DNA from: JBGSKV01 sp041740975
Lineage (GTDB): Bacteria; Bdellovibrionota_B; Oligoflexia; Oligoflexales; JALZUQ01
Direction of reading: 5' to 3'
NCBI GenBank assembly: GCA_041740975.1
Contig: JBGSKV010000042.1
Coordinates: 1 to 64,000, forward strand
Length of the DNA: 64,000 bases
Shown: in pieces, positions 18,854 through 27,392 of the stretch
Numbering within the stretch: the stretch's first letter is position 1
Layout of the letters: every line of letters starts with the position of its first letter
The notes under the pieces: generated by a model
Told to the model about the DNA's origin: nothing
Databases searched by the model: none
The model's input: the letters and a program-made list of their open reading frames with translations, nothing else
Translations under genes and position numbers: made by a program

Positions 18854-19060
18854 TTTTTTGTCCTAAAATTTTGGTAGTCTAGGGTGTTTAGATCGGCACG
18901 AACTGAGATTTTTAAATTTTTAAGGACTTTTTTTTGCCAAAGTTTTGACGGATGTCGGCAAAGGCCTGCAGTGCGGGCGTCACCCAACTGGACTCGAAAA
19001 GCGTCTTTTTGAATGGAAGTCAGTCCCTGGTTTGAGTCCCCGGCCAACCGAATCGATTGT
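18854..19060 (-). other. Long upstream region of the giant gene, with hairpin potential
   Basis: About 200 bp without a supported gene precede the giant reverse-strand gene. On that strand GGACTC (near 19040) can pair with GAGTCC about 40 bp downstream, GGGTGACGCCC can form a small hairpin, and TTTGCC pairs with GGCAAA near 18930-18965. The last is followed by A residues, so it is not a terminator in that direction. It may be a structured 5' leader; I could not match it to a riboswitch family. Confidence 0.25.
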
Positions 19061-19069
19061 TGGTATAAT
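19061..19069 (+). promoter_or_regulatory. Extended -10 promoter element
   Basis: TGGTATAAT is a perfect sigma-70 TATAAT (19064-19069) with the TGn extension. No good -35 lies 17 bp upstream, as is common for extended -10 promoters. It is about 40 bp before the start of the forward NTF2-like gene and points toward it. Confidence 0.5.
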
Positions 19070-19110
19070 AAATTAATCCCAACGTAGCACATTTAGAGGG
19101 GTTCATTCTC

Positions 19111-19656
19111 ATAAAAAAGTTGATTCAAAGCAATCCAGGAATTGGACTAATTTTCTTCGCATTTTGTTTTTTTTCGACAAGAATCGAAGCTAGTCCTATC
19201 GTTCAAGTGGACCTTTGCGGACAGTTATTTCATGTCAGCATTCGGCACCCAAGCCAACTGAGTTTAAAAAGTGATCTCAGTGGTTTTGCGGATCGAAATG
19301 AAGCCGTCTTGGTCATTCAAAATTATTATAAAAATATTGACGAGAATTCATATGATCATGTTCTTGGACTTTTCGACGAGAGCGCTTCGTACTTGCGGAG
19401 CGCAAGACTTTTTGACGGCAAAAAGAGCATCCGAAATTTTTATGAAAATGTCCGAACTTTAGAAGGTAAACACAAAATCTTGACCAGTACTGTTATGGAC
19501 GACCATATTATGGTGATGGGAGAATTTATAGGAACCGCTAATGGCCAAGTCGTACATTTGCAATTTATCGATGTATGGTGGTTTAAGGCGAACAGTCAGG
19601 TAGTGATTTTTAGAGAGTCACAAATATATAAAAATGGTGTCGAAGTGGCACTTTGA
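19111..19656 (+). CDS. Exported NTF2/SnoaL-like protein
   Basis: A signal-peptide-like start (KKLIQSNPGIGLIFFAFCFF, cleavage near EAS) is followed by a domain of about 120 residues. Its pattern (YYKNIDENSYDHVLGLFDESASY, then an FDGKKSIRNFY helix and antiparallel strands) fits the NTF2/SnoaL/ketosteroid-isomerase-like fold. Start is a problem: the first canonical codon is TTG at 19120, but GAGGGG at 19095-19100 fits ATT at 19105 or ATA at 19111, and ATA AAA AAG TTG would restore the expected (M)KKL signal start. Non-canonical initiation or an ATG-to-ATA change is possible. Ligand unknown. Confidence 0.62.
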   Translation: MKKLIQSNPGIGLIFFAFCFFSTRIEASPIVQVDLCGQLFHVSIRHPSQLSLKSDLSGFADRNEAVLVIQNYYKNIDENSYDHVLGLFDESASYLRSARLFDGKKSIRNFYENVRTLEGKHKILTSTVMDDHIMVMGEFIGTANGQVVHLQFIDVWWFKANSQVVIFRESQIYKNGVEVAL

Positions 19657-19690
19657 CGAATGAGGCATCCACTTTATCTAATTAATCATT

Positions 19691-19945
19691 CTATTTGGTC
19701 TTTTTCAGGCTCGCTTGCTTCCGAAGAACGTCTTCACAAACCGCCCATAATTCATCTTTGGATTCGATGACATTCAGTAAAGTTCCGAGGCGATGCGCAA
19801 GCACTCCGATGATGTCGCGAACTTCAATATTGTCTTGGATGATGTAGTGCTTCACCACGGAATCGATATCGTCAGCGAAATCGCATAATTTGATCAGTTC
19901 AGGTTTGATCTTCTGGCGTGGAGTAAAATTAATAACTTTTCCCAT
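19691..19945 (-). CDS. Small cytoplasmic helical protein of unknown function
   Basis: The 84-residue protein starts at the ATG at 19945, chosen because a perfect AGGAGGT lies six bases upstream; a longer in-frame start at 20023 lacks this. The sequence (ELIKLCDFADDIDSVVKHYI, DIIGVLAHRLGTLLNVI) predicts an amphipathic helical bundle with no signal peptide. The strong ribosome site suggests high expression. I do not recognise the family. It is convergent with the NTF2-like gene. Confidence 0.6.
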   Translation of the reverse strand: MGKVINFTPRQKIKPELIKLCDFADDIDSVVKHYIIQDNIEVRDIIGVLAHRLGTLLNVIESKDELWAVCEDVLRKQASLKKTK

Positions 19946-20169
19946 GACCGGACCTCCTATTTGGGAACCAAAGTTCCTCTCTTCCATCATAACTGATTTA
20001 TCGGCTTGAAATGCAGAAGACATGACAAGAGTTAGGGCTGGTCAAAAAACCACACGATAACCAACTAGAATTATGGATTTAAATTTGCTTAGCTAGATTG
20101 TTAAGGATAAAGGCAATTGAGGAAATAAGGGCTTTCGCAGTTTTTTGGAAAGCCCAACGAGCATGTCAT

Positions 20170-20700
20170 TTAGGCGCCGTCCGAATCAAAATCCTCTCCA
20201 TAGACCGCGTCACTAATCTGGAACAGTACGCCCTCGTTAATCAGTGAGGCGATTCTGGCAACTTCGGCAGGAGATGTGCCTGGTTCGGACTGCAATGTGA
20301 ACTTGGCGATAAAATCATAGCCAAATAGACTCAACTCATTGAACCAATCATTTAAAGGTTCACCAGGCTTTTGAAAGCTTCTACTCTCCGAAACAAGGTT
20401 GATATCGGTATCGGAGAATTTCACGAACAGTTCTGACTTTGACATAATCCAAGATTTGAGTGGACCGGAAAGTCGCGCCACCGGATTGACATGCTCAGGT
20501 GTGTAGCCATAATTTTTTTCGGATATAGAAACAGAGACTTCCAAGGCGTAAGAATCTTCTATCAAGACGCTTTCGACTTTTATGACGGGTAAGATAAATG
20601 AATGATTTTGAGGTTCGCTTTTAACAGGGGTACTGCTGGCATATGCCGGCAAACTACTGAAAAGAGTTAACGAAAGTATCGTAGAAAGCAGAGATTTCAT
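20170..20700 (-). CDS. Exported protein of unknown function
   Basis: The 176-residue protein has a classical Sec signal (MKSLLSTILSLTLFSSLPAYASS, AYA cleavage). The mature part mixes strands and helices, has no cysteine and ends in the acidic EDFDSDGA. AGGAG lies seven bases before the ATG. No family is recognised. It is divergent from lpdA, sharing about 220 bp of upstream sequence. Confidence 0.62.
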   Translation of the reverse strand: MKSLLSTILSLTLFSSLPAYASSTPVKSEPQNHSFILPVIKVESVLIEDSYALEVSVSISEKNYGYTPEHVNPVARLSGPLKSWIMSKSELFVKFSDTDINLVSESRSFQKPGEPLNDWFNELSLFGYDFIAKFTLQSEPGTSPAEVARIASLINEGVLFQISDAVYGEDFDSDGA

Positions 20701-20918
20701 GACAAAACTCCTGATTCGAAGGTGCGAAAAGCTACAGAAAAAATTGCTGAGTACACGCTATCTATAGTCCCTGCGCACAAAATAAGCAAGAGAGAAGTCG
20801 AAAGGTGGTTAACTTTTGGATTTTACGCCGCTTTACTAACCAAAAAGTTATCGTTAACTTTGCTGTCTTATGGTCTATTCGCTATCTTAATGCTCTTAGG
20901 TTTCTATAGGGGTTTCGA

Positions 20919-22304
20919 ATGGCTCAGTACGATCTTATTATCATTGGCTCAGGTCCTGCCGGTGAAGTCGGCGCAATTCGCGCGGCTCAACTCGGACTCA
21001 AAGTCGCAATTGTCGAAAAACGCGAACATTTGGGTGGAACGTGTTTGAATGTTGGCTGCATTCCAACTAAGGCTTTGCTTGAGTCGGCAAAAATCTACGC
21101 TAAATTGCAGCATGTCGAAGATTTTGGATTCAAAATCGGTACGCCAGAATACGACTGGAAAAAAATCCAGGAGCGAAAAGATAAGATCGTTGATCAGCAG
21201 CGCAAAGGCCTGTTGTTTTTAATGAAGAAAAACAAGATAGATGTGCTGGGTGGTCATGCTCGTTGTGTCTCCAAAACAGCCGTTTCAGTGACGGATTCTG
21301 AAGGTAAAACCACGACCCACGACACCAAATCTATTCTGCTTTGTACGGGTTCGCGCGTTCGAGAACTGCCTTTCGCCAAGTCGGATGGAAAATTGATTCT
21401 TAATTCGGATAGTGTCCTTGGTATTGATCATGTACCGAAAACCATGGCCATCATTGGTGGTGGTATTGTCGGGATGGAGTTTGCCTCCTGCTTTGGTCGT
21501 TTCGGTACAAAAGTAACCGTGATCGAGCTGGGCCCAACGATCATACCTTCGGAAGATGCCGAGTGCGTTAAGGAATTTAGCAAATACATCAAAAAACAAA
21601 ATGTCACGATGCTCACCAATACGAAGCTCACAAAACTGGAAGCCAAAAAAGATCATGTACTTGTGACATGGGAAGGTGGCAGTCCAGAAAAGTTTGATCG
21701 CGTATTAGTTTCCATTGGTCGCGCACCTGTCACGGATGATATTGGTCTGGAGAAACTCGGCATCACGATGGATGGCCCGTTTGTTAATGTGAACGAACAT
21801 TACCAAACGAATTTTGCAAACATTTATGCGGTGGGCGATATTCTGAAAACCCCAGCGTTGGCGCACACGGCTTCGGCAGAAGCGATGCATGCAGTCGAAG
21901 TGATCGCTGGACATCATCCTCCCGTCATTAATTACGAAGCTAATCCGAGCGCCGTGTACACCTATCCGGAGCTTGCGAGTATTGGCATGACAGAAGAAGT
22001 TCTCAAAGCCAAAAAGATCGAATATAAATCAGCAAAGTTTCCGTTTGCACCTTTAGCTAAAGCCAAGATTGAAGACGCTACGGAAGGTTTTATCAAAATA
22101 CTTTTCGAACCGAAGTATCGTGAAATTTTGGGAGTTCATATCATTGGCGCCAAGGCGACCGAACTGATCGCCGAATTTGCCTTGGGCAAAATACTGGAAA
22201 CAACAGTCGACGAGATTGGATTGACGATCCATCCGCATCCAACCATGTCGGAAACGATTATGGAAGCGGCGCATGCGGCTATTGGTGGCGCAATACACAT
22301 GTAA
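20919..22304 (+). CDS. lpdA: Dihydrolipoyl dehydrogenase (E3)
   Basis: FAD-dependent E3 subunit that reoxidises the lipoyl arm of 2-oxoacid dehydrogenase complexes using NAD. The 461 residues match the family. FAD-binding GSGPAG is at 10-15, the redox disulfide is C42/C47 in GGTCLNVGCIPTK, a second dinucleotide fold has GGGIVGMEFAS, and the catalytic HPHPTMSE is near the C terminus. AGGGG precedes the ATG. The E2 gene follows after 14 bp, so the two form an operon. No E1 gene is in the window. Confidence 0.96.
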   Translation: MAQYDLIIIGSGPAGEVGAIRAAQLGLKVAIVEKREHLGGTCLNVGCIPTKALLESAKIYAKLQHVEDFGFKIGTPEYDWKKIQERKDKIVDQQRKGLLFLMKKNKIDVLGGHARCVSKTAVSVTDSEGKTTTHDTKSILLCTGSRVRELPFAKSDGKLILNSDSVLGIDHVPKTMAIIGGGIVGMEFASCFGRFGTKVTVIELGPTIIPSEDAECVKEFSKYIKKQNVTMLTNTKLTKLEAKKDHVLVTWEGGSPEKFDRVLVSIGRAPVTDDIGLEKLGITMDGPFVNVNEHYQTNFANIYAVGDILKTPALAHTASAEAMHAVEVIAGHHPPVINYEANPSAVYTYPELASIGMTEEVLKAKKIEYKSAKFPFAPLAKAKIEDATEGFIKILFEPKYREILGVHIIGAKATELIAEFALGKILETTVDEIGLTIHPHPTMSETIMEAAHAAIGGAIHM

Positions 22305-22318
22305 CGGGATTTGAATCG

Positions 22319-23584
22319 ATGACAGAAGATATTCTCATGCCCTCCATGGGTGAAGGCATCAACGAAGCGACCCTAGTCAAATGGCTTAAAAAAGCCGGTG
22401 ATACCGTTCGTGAAGATGAACCACTTTTGGAAGTTTCAACGGACAAGGTGGACACGGAGCTCCCGTCACCCGTATCGGGAAAGATTTTGAAGTTCTTGTA
22501 TAAAGATGGCGATGTTATCACCGTGCATTCTGTCATTGCGCAAGTGGAAGTGACTGGCGAATCAAAAGCGAAAACGCCGGCCGTCGAGAAATCCGACAGT
22601 TCTGCGCCCATTTCGTCGGGTGGAACCGCTCCGCAAGCAGCTCAGCCAAAATACGAAATCAACGTGGGAACCGCAAAAGCTTCGCCCCTTGTTCGTAAGA
22701 TGGCCCGCGACCAATCCGTTAAGCTTGATGAAGTCCCCGGCTCAGGTCTAGGTGGTCGCATCACCAAACAAGATATGATTCGTTATGTAAATGGCGATGC
22801 GCTTGGACACGTTGCGCAAGTGCCGCCATACTCAAACGACAATCCTATATTCAAGTTGCAAACTGAGCTGCAAGGGAACCAGGAGTTGCTGGATAATGTT
22901 CCCGTGCGCCGCGAGAAGATGAGCAAAATGCGAAGTCTTATCGCCGAGCATATGAATCGTTCGATTCGGGTTTCGCCGCATGTGACGACAAATTTTGAAA
23001 TCGACATGCATAATATCGTATCTCACCGCACCGCGACCAAGGCCGAATTTGAAAAGAAACATCATTTCAAACTGACCTACACGCACTATATTCTTTACGC
23101 CGCCGTCCAAGCCATCAAAGAACATCCCATTGTGAATGTATCGATCGATGGCGATGAGATTTTGTTCAAAGATCAGATCAATATCGGCGTTGCCGTGGCC
23201 ATTGAATCTGGCTTGATTGTTCCGGTTGTGAAGAATTCGCAAAACCTGAGTTTTGAAGAAATGGCCAAAGCCATTGATGAACTAGTCTTCAAAGCGCGTA
23301 ACAAAAAACTTGCGCCGACTGATGTTCGCGGCGGAACGTTCTCTGTGACCAACCCTGGACTTTATGGATCGATCAGCTCGAATCCAATTATCAATCAGCC
23401 GCAGGTCGCTATTTTGGGAGTGGGGCAGATCGTTGAGAGACCAGTCGCACGGGAAGGAAAAGTCGTTATTCATCCTATGATGATGATTAGCCTTACCTTC
23501 GATCATCGCGTGGTGGATGGCGAAGCGGGCGCGAAGTATTTGGCGACGCTTAAGAAGATCCTTGAAGAAAAGTCTGGGTTTTAG
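22319..23584 (+). CDS. 2-oxoacid dehydrogenase E2, dihydrolipoyl acyltransferase
   Basis: The 421-residue E2 has one N-terminal lipoyl domain with Lys43 in the STDKVDTE loop, a short linker, a peripheral E1/E3-binding domain (about 121-157, ASPLVRKMARD to GGRITKQD) and the catalytic domain with the active-site DHRVVDG (395-401). The STDKVDTE loop is common in branched-chain and mixed-specificity E2s, but pyruvate, 2-oxoglutarate and branched-chain types cannot be separated safely here. It sits directly downstream of lpdA. Confidence 0.93.
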   Translation: MTEDILMPSMGEGINEATLVKWLKKAGDTVREDEPLLEVSTDKVDTELPSPVSGKILKFLYKDGDVITVHSVIAQVEVTGESKAKTPAVEKSDSSAPISSGGTAPQAAQPKYEINVGTAKASPLVRKMARDQSVKLDEVPGSGLGGRITKQDMIRYVNGDALGHVAQVPPYSNDNPIFKLQTELQGNQELLDNVPVRREKMSKMRSLIAEHMNRSIRVSPHVTTNFEIDMHNIVSHRTATKAEFEKKHHFKLTYTHYILYAAVQAIKEHPIVNVSIDGDEILFKDQINIGVAVAIESGLIVPVVKNSQNLSFEEMAKAIDELVFKARNKKLAPTDVRGGTFSVTNPGLYGSISSNPIINQPQVAILGVGQIVERPVAREGKVVIHPMMMISLTFDHRVVDGEAGAKYLATLKKILEEKSGF

Positions 23585-23631
23585 GAGATTCTTCGCATCA
23601 TGTGCAAAGCACGCTGATGGCTCTGGATGAC
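23584..23631. repeat. Degenerate intergenic repeat, GGAGATYCTTCG...CTGGATGAC family
   Basis: Begins GGAGATTCTTCG and ends CTCTGGATGAC, with a variable middle (about 24 bp). It lies directly after the E2 stop. Related units occur near 25331, 35647 and 40311 (reverse), all next to gene ends. Confidence 0.5.
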
Positions 23632-23672
23632 AGAGCTTCGTATAATATGACGAGGGCTCAGTGTCTAACTAT

Positions 23673-24152
23673 TTAATTAAAATAATTGCCAACCGGTTTC
23701 GCGTTGGACCAACCACAGTTGCACGGACAATAAATCATAACTTGGCCTTGGCCAGATGAATCTCGTCCTTCGTGATCATCGATGGGAAGATTCATATCAG
23801 CCATAAAGTGAATATCGCAAATATTGCTGGACGTCTCCACCTTGTACTTTCCCATATTGTAGGTTTTCGCCTTCGTCGCCGTGAAACCTTGTAACGCAGA
23901 AAGCTGCTTAGCTCTTGCGAAACATTCGCTGCAGTTGTTTATCAGTTCGGTACTGTCTGGCGTTATCGTCGAAGGTTGAGGAGTGTTACCTGCCGGTAAG
24001 GTTCCCGTAACACCTGGATTTGGATTAGAGGTGTTCGTGTTGGCTTGATTATTGGTCGCCGGTTGTTTTGGAGAAACAACAGGAGTACCAGCATCGAAAT
24101 CACTCGATGAACATGCCGTGACCAGGACGAGGGACAATAGTATTCGCGCCAT
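23673..24152 (-). CDS. Cysteine-rich lipoprotein of unknown function
   Basis: The 159-residue protein has a lipobox LVTAC (Cys14) after a short signal, a disordered Asn/Thr/Pro linker (about 25-70) and a compact domain with paired cysteines (CSEC, a lone NIC, then CPCNC). The last cysteines could bind metal or form disulfides in the periplasm. GGAG lies nine bases before the ATG. No family is recognised. Confidence 0.62.
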   Translation of the reverse strand: MARILLSLVLVTACSSSDFDAGTPVVSPKQPATNNQANTNTSNPNPGVTGTLPAGNTPQPSTITPDSTELINNCSECFARAKQLSALQGFTATKAKTYNMGKYKVETSSNICDIHFMADMNLPIDDHEGRDSSGQGQVMIYCPCNCGWSNAKPVGNYFN

Positions 24153-24560
24153 AATCGTAGCTCCACTAATATAAAAAAATCTTTTTTTGACTTAAGGATT
24201 GTAAATGCAAGATTTGTACCTGGCTAAAACACCCACAATATCCCGTTTACATTGATGTTTTTTGATTTGGCGGTGTCGAGAGTTTTGACGTTGTCGAATA
24301 AGTCCTTAGCGATCTGGACAAAACGGAAAGAACAACTTTACATTCGGACATTACTTCCGCGATATTTTCGAGACTAAATTAGTCATCGTTCAATACTTGG
24401 ACAACTAAAGAGTGTATCAATACTCAGAAATGACTAGTGTTTTCGTAGTTCCTAAAGTGGCATTTTGTTTGCATCACTTATTGAGGATATCGGAGTCCTA
24501 ACAAGTGTCGGCTGTCATTGAATTTGTTTTTGTATGTGATTCTAACGGATGAGTTGATTT
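24153..24560. other. Intergenic region, about 400 bp, between divergent genes
   Basis: The region separates the cysteine-rich lipoprotein (reverse) from the FrpC-like gene (forward) and must hold both promoters. It is AT-rich with several TTGAC-like stretches but no convincing paired -35/-10. No coding sequence, tRNA or strong hairpin is visible. Confidence 0.4.
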
Positions 24561-25247
24561 GTGAACTTGAGAAGCTTTCATTTTTTGGTTTCAACTTTTG
24601 TGTGGCAGTCCTTCATTCTGTTGGGATTCTTGTTTTCGCTCTCAGCTTTGGCTTCGTCCGCTCCCTTAGACTTTGTGACTCCACTCGTTTTGGACCTTGA
24701 TGGAAATGGCAAGGTTGATCTCGTCAGTCCGTTTGATCTGACGACTCGCGTTCACTTTAGTTTCACGGGTGACAACTACAAGCCGCGCACGGGATGGGTG
24801 CAAAAAGGCGACGGATTTTTAGTCCTAGACGTCAACGGCAATGGCATCATCGATAATGGCAGTGAGATGTTCGGCCCCTATTTTCAACTTGATCAGAAAA
24901 AATCTAACGGCTTTTTTCAGGACGGTTTCGCGGCGCTAGCGACTTTAGATCGGTCTAGCAGTGGCAAATCTGATCATAAAATCGATAGCAATGATCTAGA
25001 GTTTTCGCGCTTAATGGTTTGGCAAGACACCAATCAGGACGGGGTTAGCCAAAAAGAAGAACTCAAAACCTTGGATCAAGTGGGCATCAAAGACATTAGA
25101 CTAAAAGTCCGCAAAATTTTGCCAAGTCATTCGATCTATCGCAATGCTGATAACGAAATTAAACTCCTGTCTGAATTTGTTTTCAAGAACGGAAAGTCCG
25201 GAATGATAGCCGATGTTTGGTTTAAGCAGCGGCAGATAGATTTGTAA
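24561..25247 (+). CDS. Exported EF-hand/FrpC-like calcium-binding protein
   Basis: The 228-residue protein has a long hydrophobic N terminus (about 8-33), probably a signal peptide. The rest matches the calcium-binding module of FrpC/RTX-type proteins: PLVLDLDGNGKVDL, GFLVLDVNGNGIIDNGSEMFG, DGFAALATLD, a third Asp-rich loop, and LMVWQDTNQDGVSQKEEL. Each DxDxNG/DxNxDG loop is an EF-hand-like calcium site. In FrpC this module lies near a self-processing site; here it stands alone without RTX nonapeptides. GTG start at 24561 with only a weak ribosome site. A strong terminator follows. Confidence 0.75.
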   Translation: MNLRSFHFLVSTFVWQSFILLGFLFSLSALASSAPLDFVTPLVLDLDGNGKVDLVSPFDLTTRVHFSFTGDNYKPRTGWVQKGDGFLVLDVNGNGIIDNGSEMFGPYFQLDQKKSNGFFQDGFAALATLDRSSSGKSDHKIDSNDLEFSRLMVWQDTNQDGVSQKEELKTLDQVGIKDIRLKVRKILPSHSIYRNADNEIKLLSEFVFKNGKSGMIADVWFKQRQIDL

Positions 25248-25285
25248 ATGCGCCCTATGTAATGGCGCCTACTTTTACCCGACAA

Positions 25286-25323
25286 GCCCGCAGTCTCCCC
25301 CTACTGCGGGCCCCCTTTTTTTA
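25286..25323 (+). terminator. Rho-independent terminator
   Basis: A nine-base stem, GCCCGCAGT (25286-25294) pairing with ACTGCGGGC (25303-25311), is followed by four C and then a run of T. It lies 40 bp after the stop of the FrpC-like gene and should end its transcript. Confidence 0.85.
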
Positions 25324-25330
25324 AACTGCA

Positions 25331-25380
25331 GGAGATCCTTCGCCTCGGCGAGCTTCGCTCTTGAGTGCTCTGGATGACGA
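25331..25380 (+). repeat. Degenerate intergenic repeat, GGAGATCCTTCG...TCTGGATGACGA family
   Basis: Begins GGAGATCCTTCG, has a GC-rich middle with CTTCG repeats and ends TCTGGATGACGA. It follows a terminator. It is the most complete unit of the family in this window. Confidence 0.55.
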
Positions 25381-25590
25381 AAGCCGAATTTAGGCGTCGA
25401 AAAAATGACGCTTTTTGCAAAGTCATTTTGAAACTTTAGGCAACCTTCACCGAAATCACTTCCCTCACTCTTATAATATGAAGATGAACGCCCACCCCAT
25501 GGTGCGACTTTGGGTTTAATGATTTCTCACATCCGCCCGATAGTCATATTGAAATTCCAACTCGAACTATCAATAAGTAGGAAGTCGATT
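25381..25590. other. Upstream region of the P-domain protease
   Basis: It holds a small hairpin, AATGAC pairing with GTCATT around 25407-25430, and a TATAAT at 25472-25477 without a good -35. Nothing coding is supported. Confidence 0.3.
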
Positions 25591-27249
25591 ATGAAACGTT
25601 TGTATCTTTTTGTTTTGTGCATGTTAACCGGCTGGCTAGTTAACACGGATGCCTACACGAATAAAATTTTAGTATCTCAAACTGCCTGCAATATGTTTGC
25701 GGAAGCTAACAAACTTTATCTGGAAGATGCATACTATTCTGTTCTGAGCGATATGACGGAAGAACGTTTTAATGAAATCATTGACTCGGTTGTGAATCAT
25801 TATATTCCGATTGCGGAATCACACAATGCAACACTGTATGTTGAAAGAAACTGGGATGATCCCGAAGTGAACGCCTTCGCTTCTCGACCACGACCGGGCA
25901 TTTGGCAAATTGCGATGTATGGTGGTTTGGCGCGGCGCCCAGAAGTTACGGACGATGGATTTGCCATGGTGGTTTGTCATGAGCTTGGCCATCAGTTTGG
26001 CGGCTACCCCTACGCACGCTTAGATTGGGCTGCGAGCGAAGGTCAATCGGACTACTTTGCAACACAAGCGTGCGCACGAAATATATGGAAAAAAGAAATT
26101 GAAAAAAACAAGGCCGCTGCGGAATTCGCCACGCAAGATATTCGCAATTATTGCGATGCGGCATGGGATGAGGAAAACGACCGTAACCTTTGCTACCGCA
26201 TAGGTGTAGGCTCGCAATCTTTGGCGCACCTCCTGGCCAAACTCCGCGGTTCAGATACGATTCCTAGCCCGGCAACGCCAGACCAAAATGAAGTTCCGCA
26301 GACTGCAACAGTGCATCCAGATCCGCAGTGCCGTCTTGATACATATTTGAGTGGAGCTGTTTGTAGAAAAAGCTTTGATGATCTGGTGATACCTGGCCTC
26401 GTCAATGGCAACGGCTCGTCTTCTAGTGCAGCCGAAACAGAAGCTGCCAAATATTCTTGTATGCGTAGTGATGGGTCCTTTACCGGCACTCGACCACACT
26501 GCTGGTTTTCTCCTCTTATGCAGCTCCAGTTAGTCGCCAAAGATGCGCGTCTGACGGAAGTCGAAGGTAACAATGATCAGATTATGGATCCGGGGGAGAC
26601 CTATTCGTTGCATGTTCCCGTCAAGAACTCCTTTCTATTTGACGTACCGTCGGCCCAAGGAATACTAGCCGGATCGGAAATTGAATTATTGGAAGCAAAC
26701 GCAGCCTATGCTGTTTTGCCAAGTGAAACGACAACTCAACCAGAGTCTCCAGTAGTTTTCAAGATTCCTGACGCTGCCGTTTGCGGCGATAGCTTTGAGT
26801 TAGCATATGGCATTCGATCCGAACTCCTTTCGCATGATGTAAAGCTAAACTACCGCACCGGCGCCCCCGATATGCTCAATGAGATGCTTTCGACGTTCAC
26901 GGAACCAATGGTGATTCCGGATAAAACTGACGCAGGTATCAGCGATGTTCTTTCTCAATCTGCGCAAGACAACGTTGCGGAAGTGGATGTTCACATCCAA
27001 ATCGATCATTCCTATGTTGGTGATTTGCAGATTGAACTCAAAGAGCCCAATGGACATGTTCATGTCTTAAAGCGCAAATACGATGGTCACGGGCAAAACC
27101 TAGATCGGATCTACAAAGTCACGCCTTCTGACCCGGATGCTGCCGGTGAGTGGACCCTCAATGTTTCCGATCGCGCGATCAATGATATCGGAACTTTGAA
27201 AGCCTGGGGTTTGAAGTTTTACAGGATCAAATGTAGCTCAATGAGATAA
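25591..27249 (+). CDS. Exported zinc metalloprotease-like protein with C-terminal P domain
   Basis: The 552-residue protein has a signal peptide (MKRLYLFVLCMLTGWLVNTDA). The zinc site is HELGH (130-134), with a downstream ASEGQSDYF segment (E150) that suits a gluzincin-type third ligand. The C-terminal 110 residues form a proprotein-convertase P domain (DVHIQIDHSYVGDLQIEL, then WTLNVSDRAINDIGTLKAWG), a beta-sandwich common in secreted proteases. The middle part contains several cysteines. ATG at 25591 is chosen because AGGAAG precedes it and the signal starts there. Substrate unknown. Confidence 0.82.
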   Translation: MKRLYLFVLCMLTGWLVNTDAYTNKILVSQTACNMFAEANKLYLEDAYYSVLSDMTEERFNEIIDSVVNHYIPIAESHNATLYVERNWDDPEVNAFASRPRPGIWQIAMYGGLARRPEVTDDGFAMVVCHELGHQFGGYPYARLDWAASEGQSDYFATQACARNIWKKEIEKNKAAAEFATQDIRNYCDAAWDEENDRNLCYRIGVGSQSLAHLLAKLRGSDTIPSPATPDQNEVPQTATVHPDPQCRLDTYLSGAVCRKSFDDLVIPGLVNGNGSSSSAAETEAAKYSCMRSDGSFTGTRPHCWFSPLMQLQLVAKDARLTEVEGNNDQIMDPGETYSLHVPVKNSFLFDVPSAQGILAGSEIELLEANAAYAVLPSETTTQPESPVVFKIPDAAVCGDSFELAYGIRSELLSHDVKLNYRTGAPDMLNEMLSTFTEPMVIPDKTDAGISDVLSQSAQDNVAEVDVHIQIDHSYVGDLQIELKEPNGHVHVLKRKYDGHGQNLDRIYKVTPSDPDAAGEWTLNVSDRAINDIGTLKAWGLKFYRIKCSSMR

Positions 27250-27392
27250 TGTAAGCCAATCTGAGCACTCGGGATGCTTCGCACTTGAAGTCCTAGGAAG
27301 ACGAGGGCAGCTTCGCCTTTTCAAACTCATATTTTAGGTGTATTTCTGATTGGGAATTTTGATTCCTCAGGATCTCCTATTAGGATTGATAA

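Noticed and set aside
18940..19050. A cyclic-di-GMP (GEMM) riboswitch before the giant gene
   Set aside because: An AAACC and nearby hairpins are present on the reverse strand, but the conserved GEMM core and tetraloop pattern are not seen.
18850..19092. 80-codon reverse frame just upstream of the giant gene
   Set aside because: It overlaps the giant gene's ATG, lacks a ribosome site and has no recognisable pattern; it is more likely part of the leader.
20722..21048. Forward frame with a hydrophobic segment before and into lpdA
   Set aside because: It overlaps 130 bp of lpdA out of frame and starts at GTG without a good ribosome site.
25472..25477. TATAAT before the P-domain protease as a firm promoter
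   Set aside because: No acceptable -35 is seen at 16-18 bp and no TG extension precedes it; kept only as a remark in the region description.
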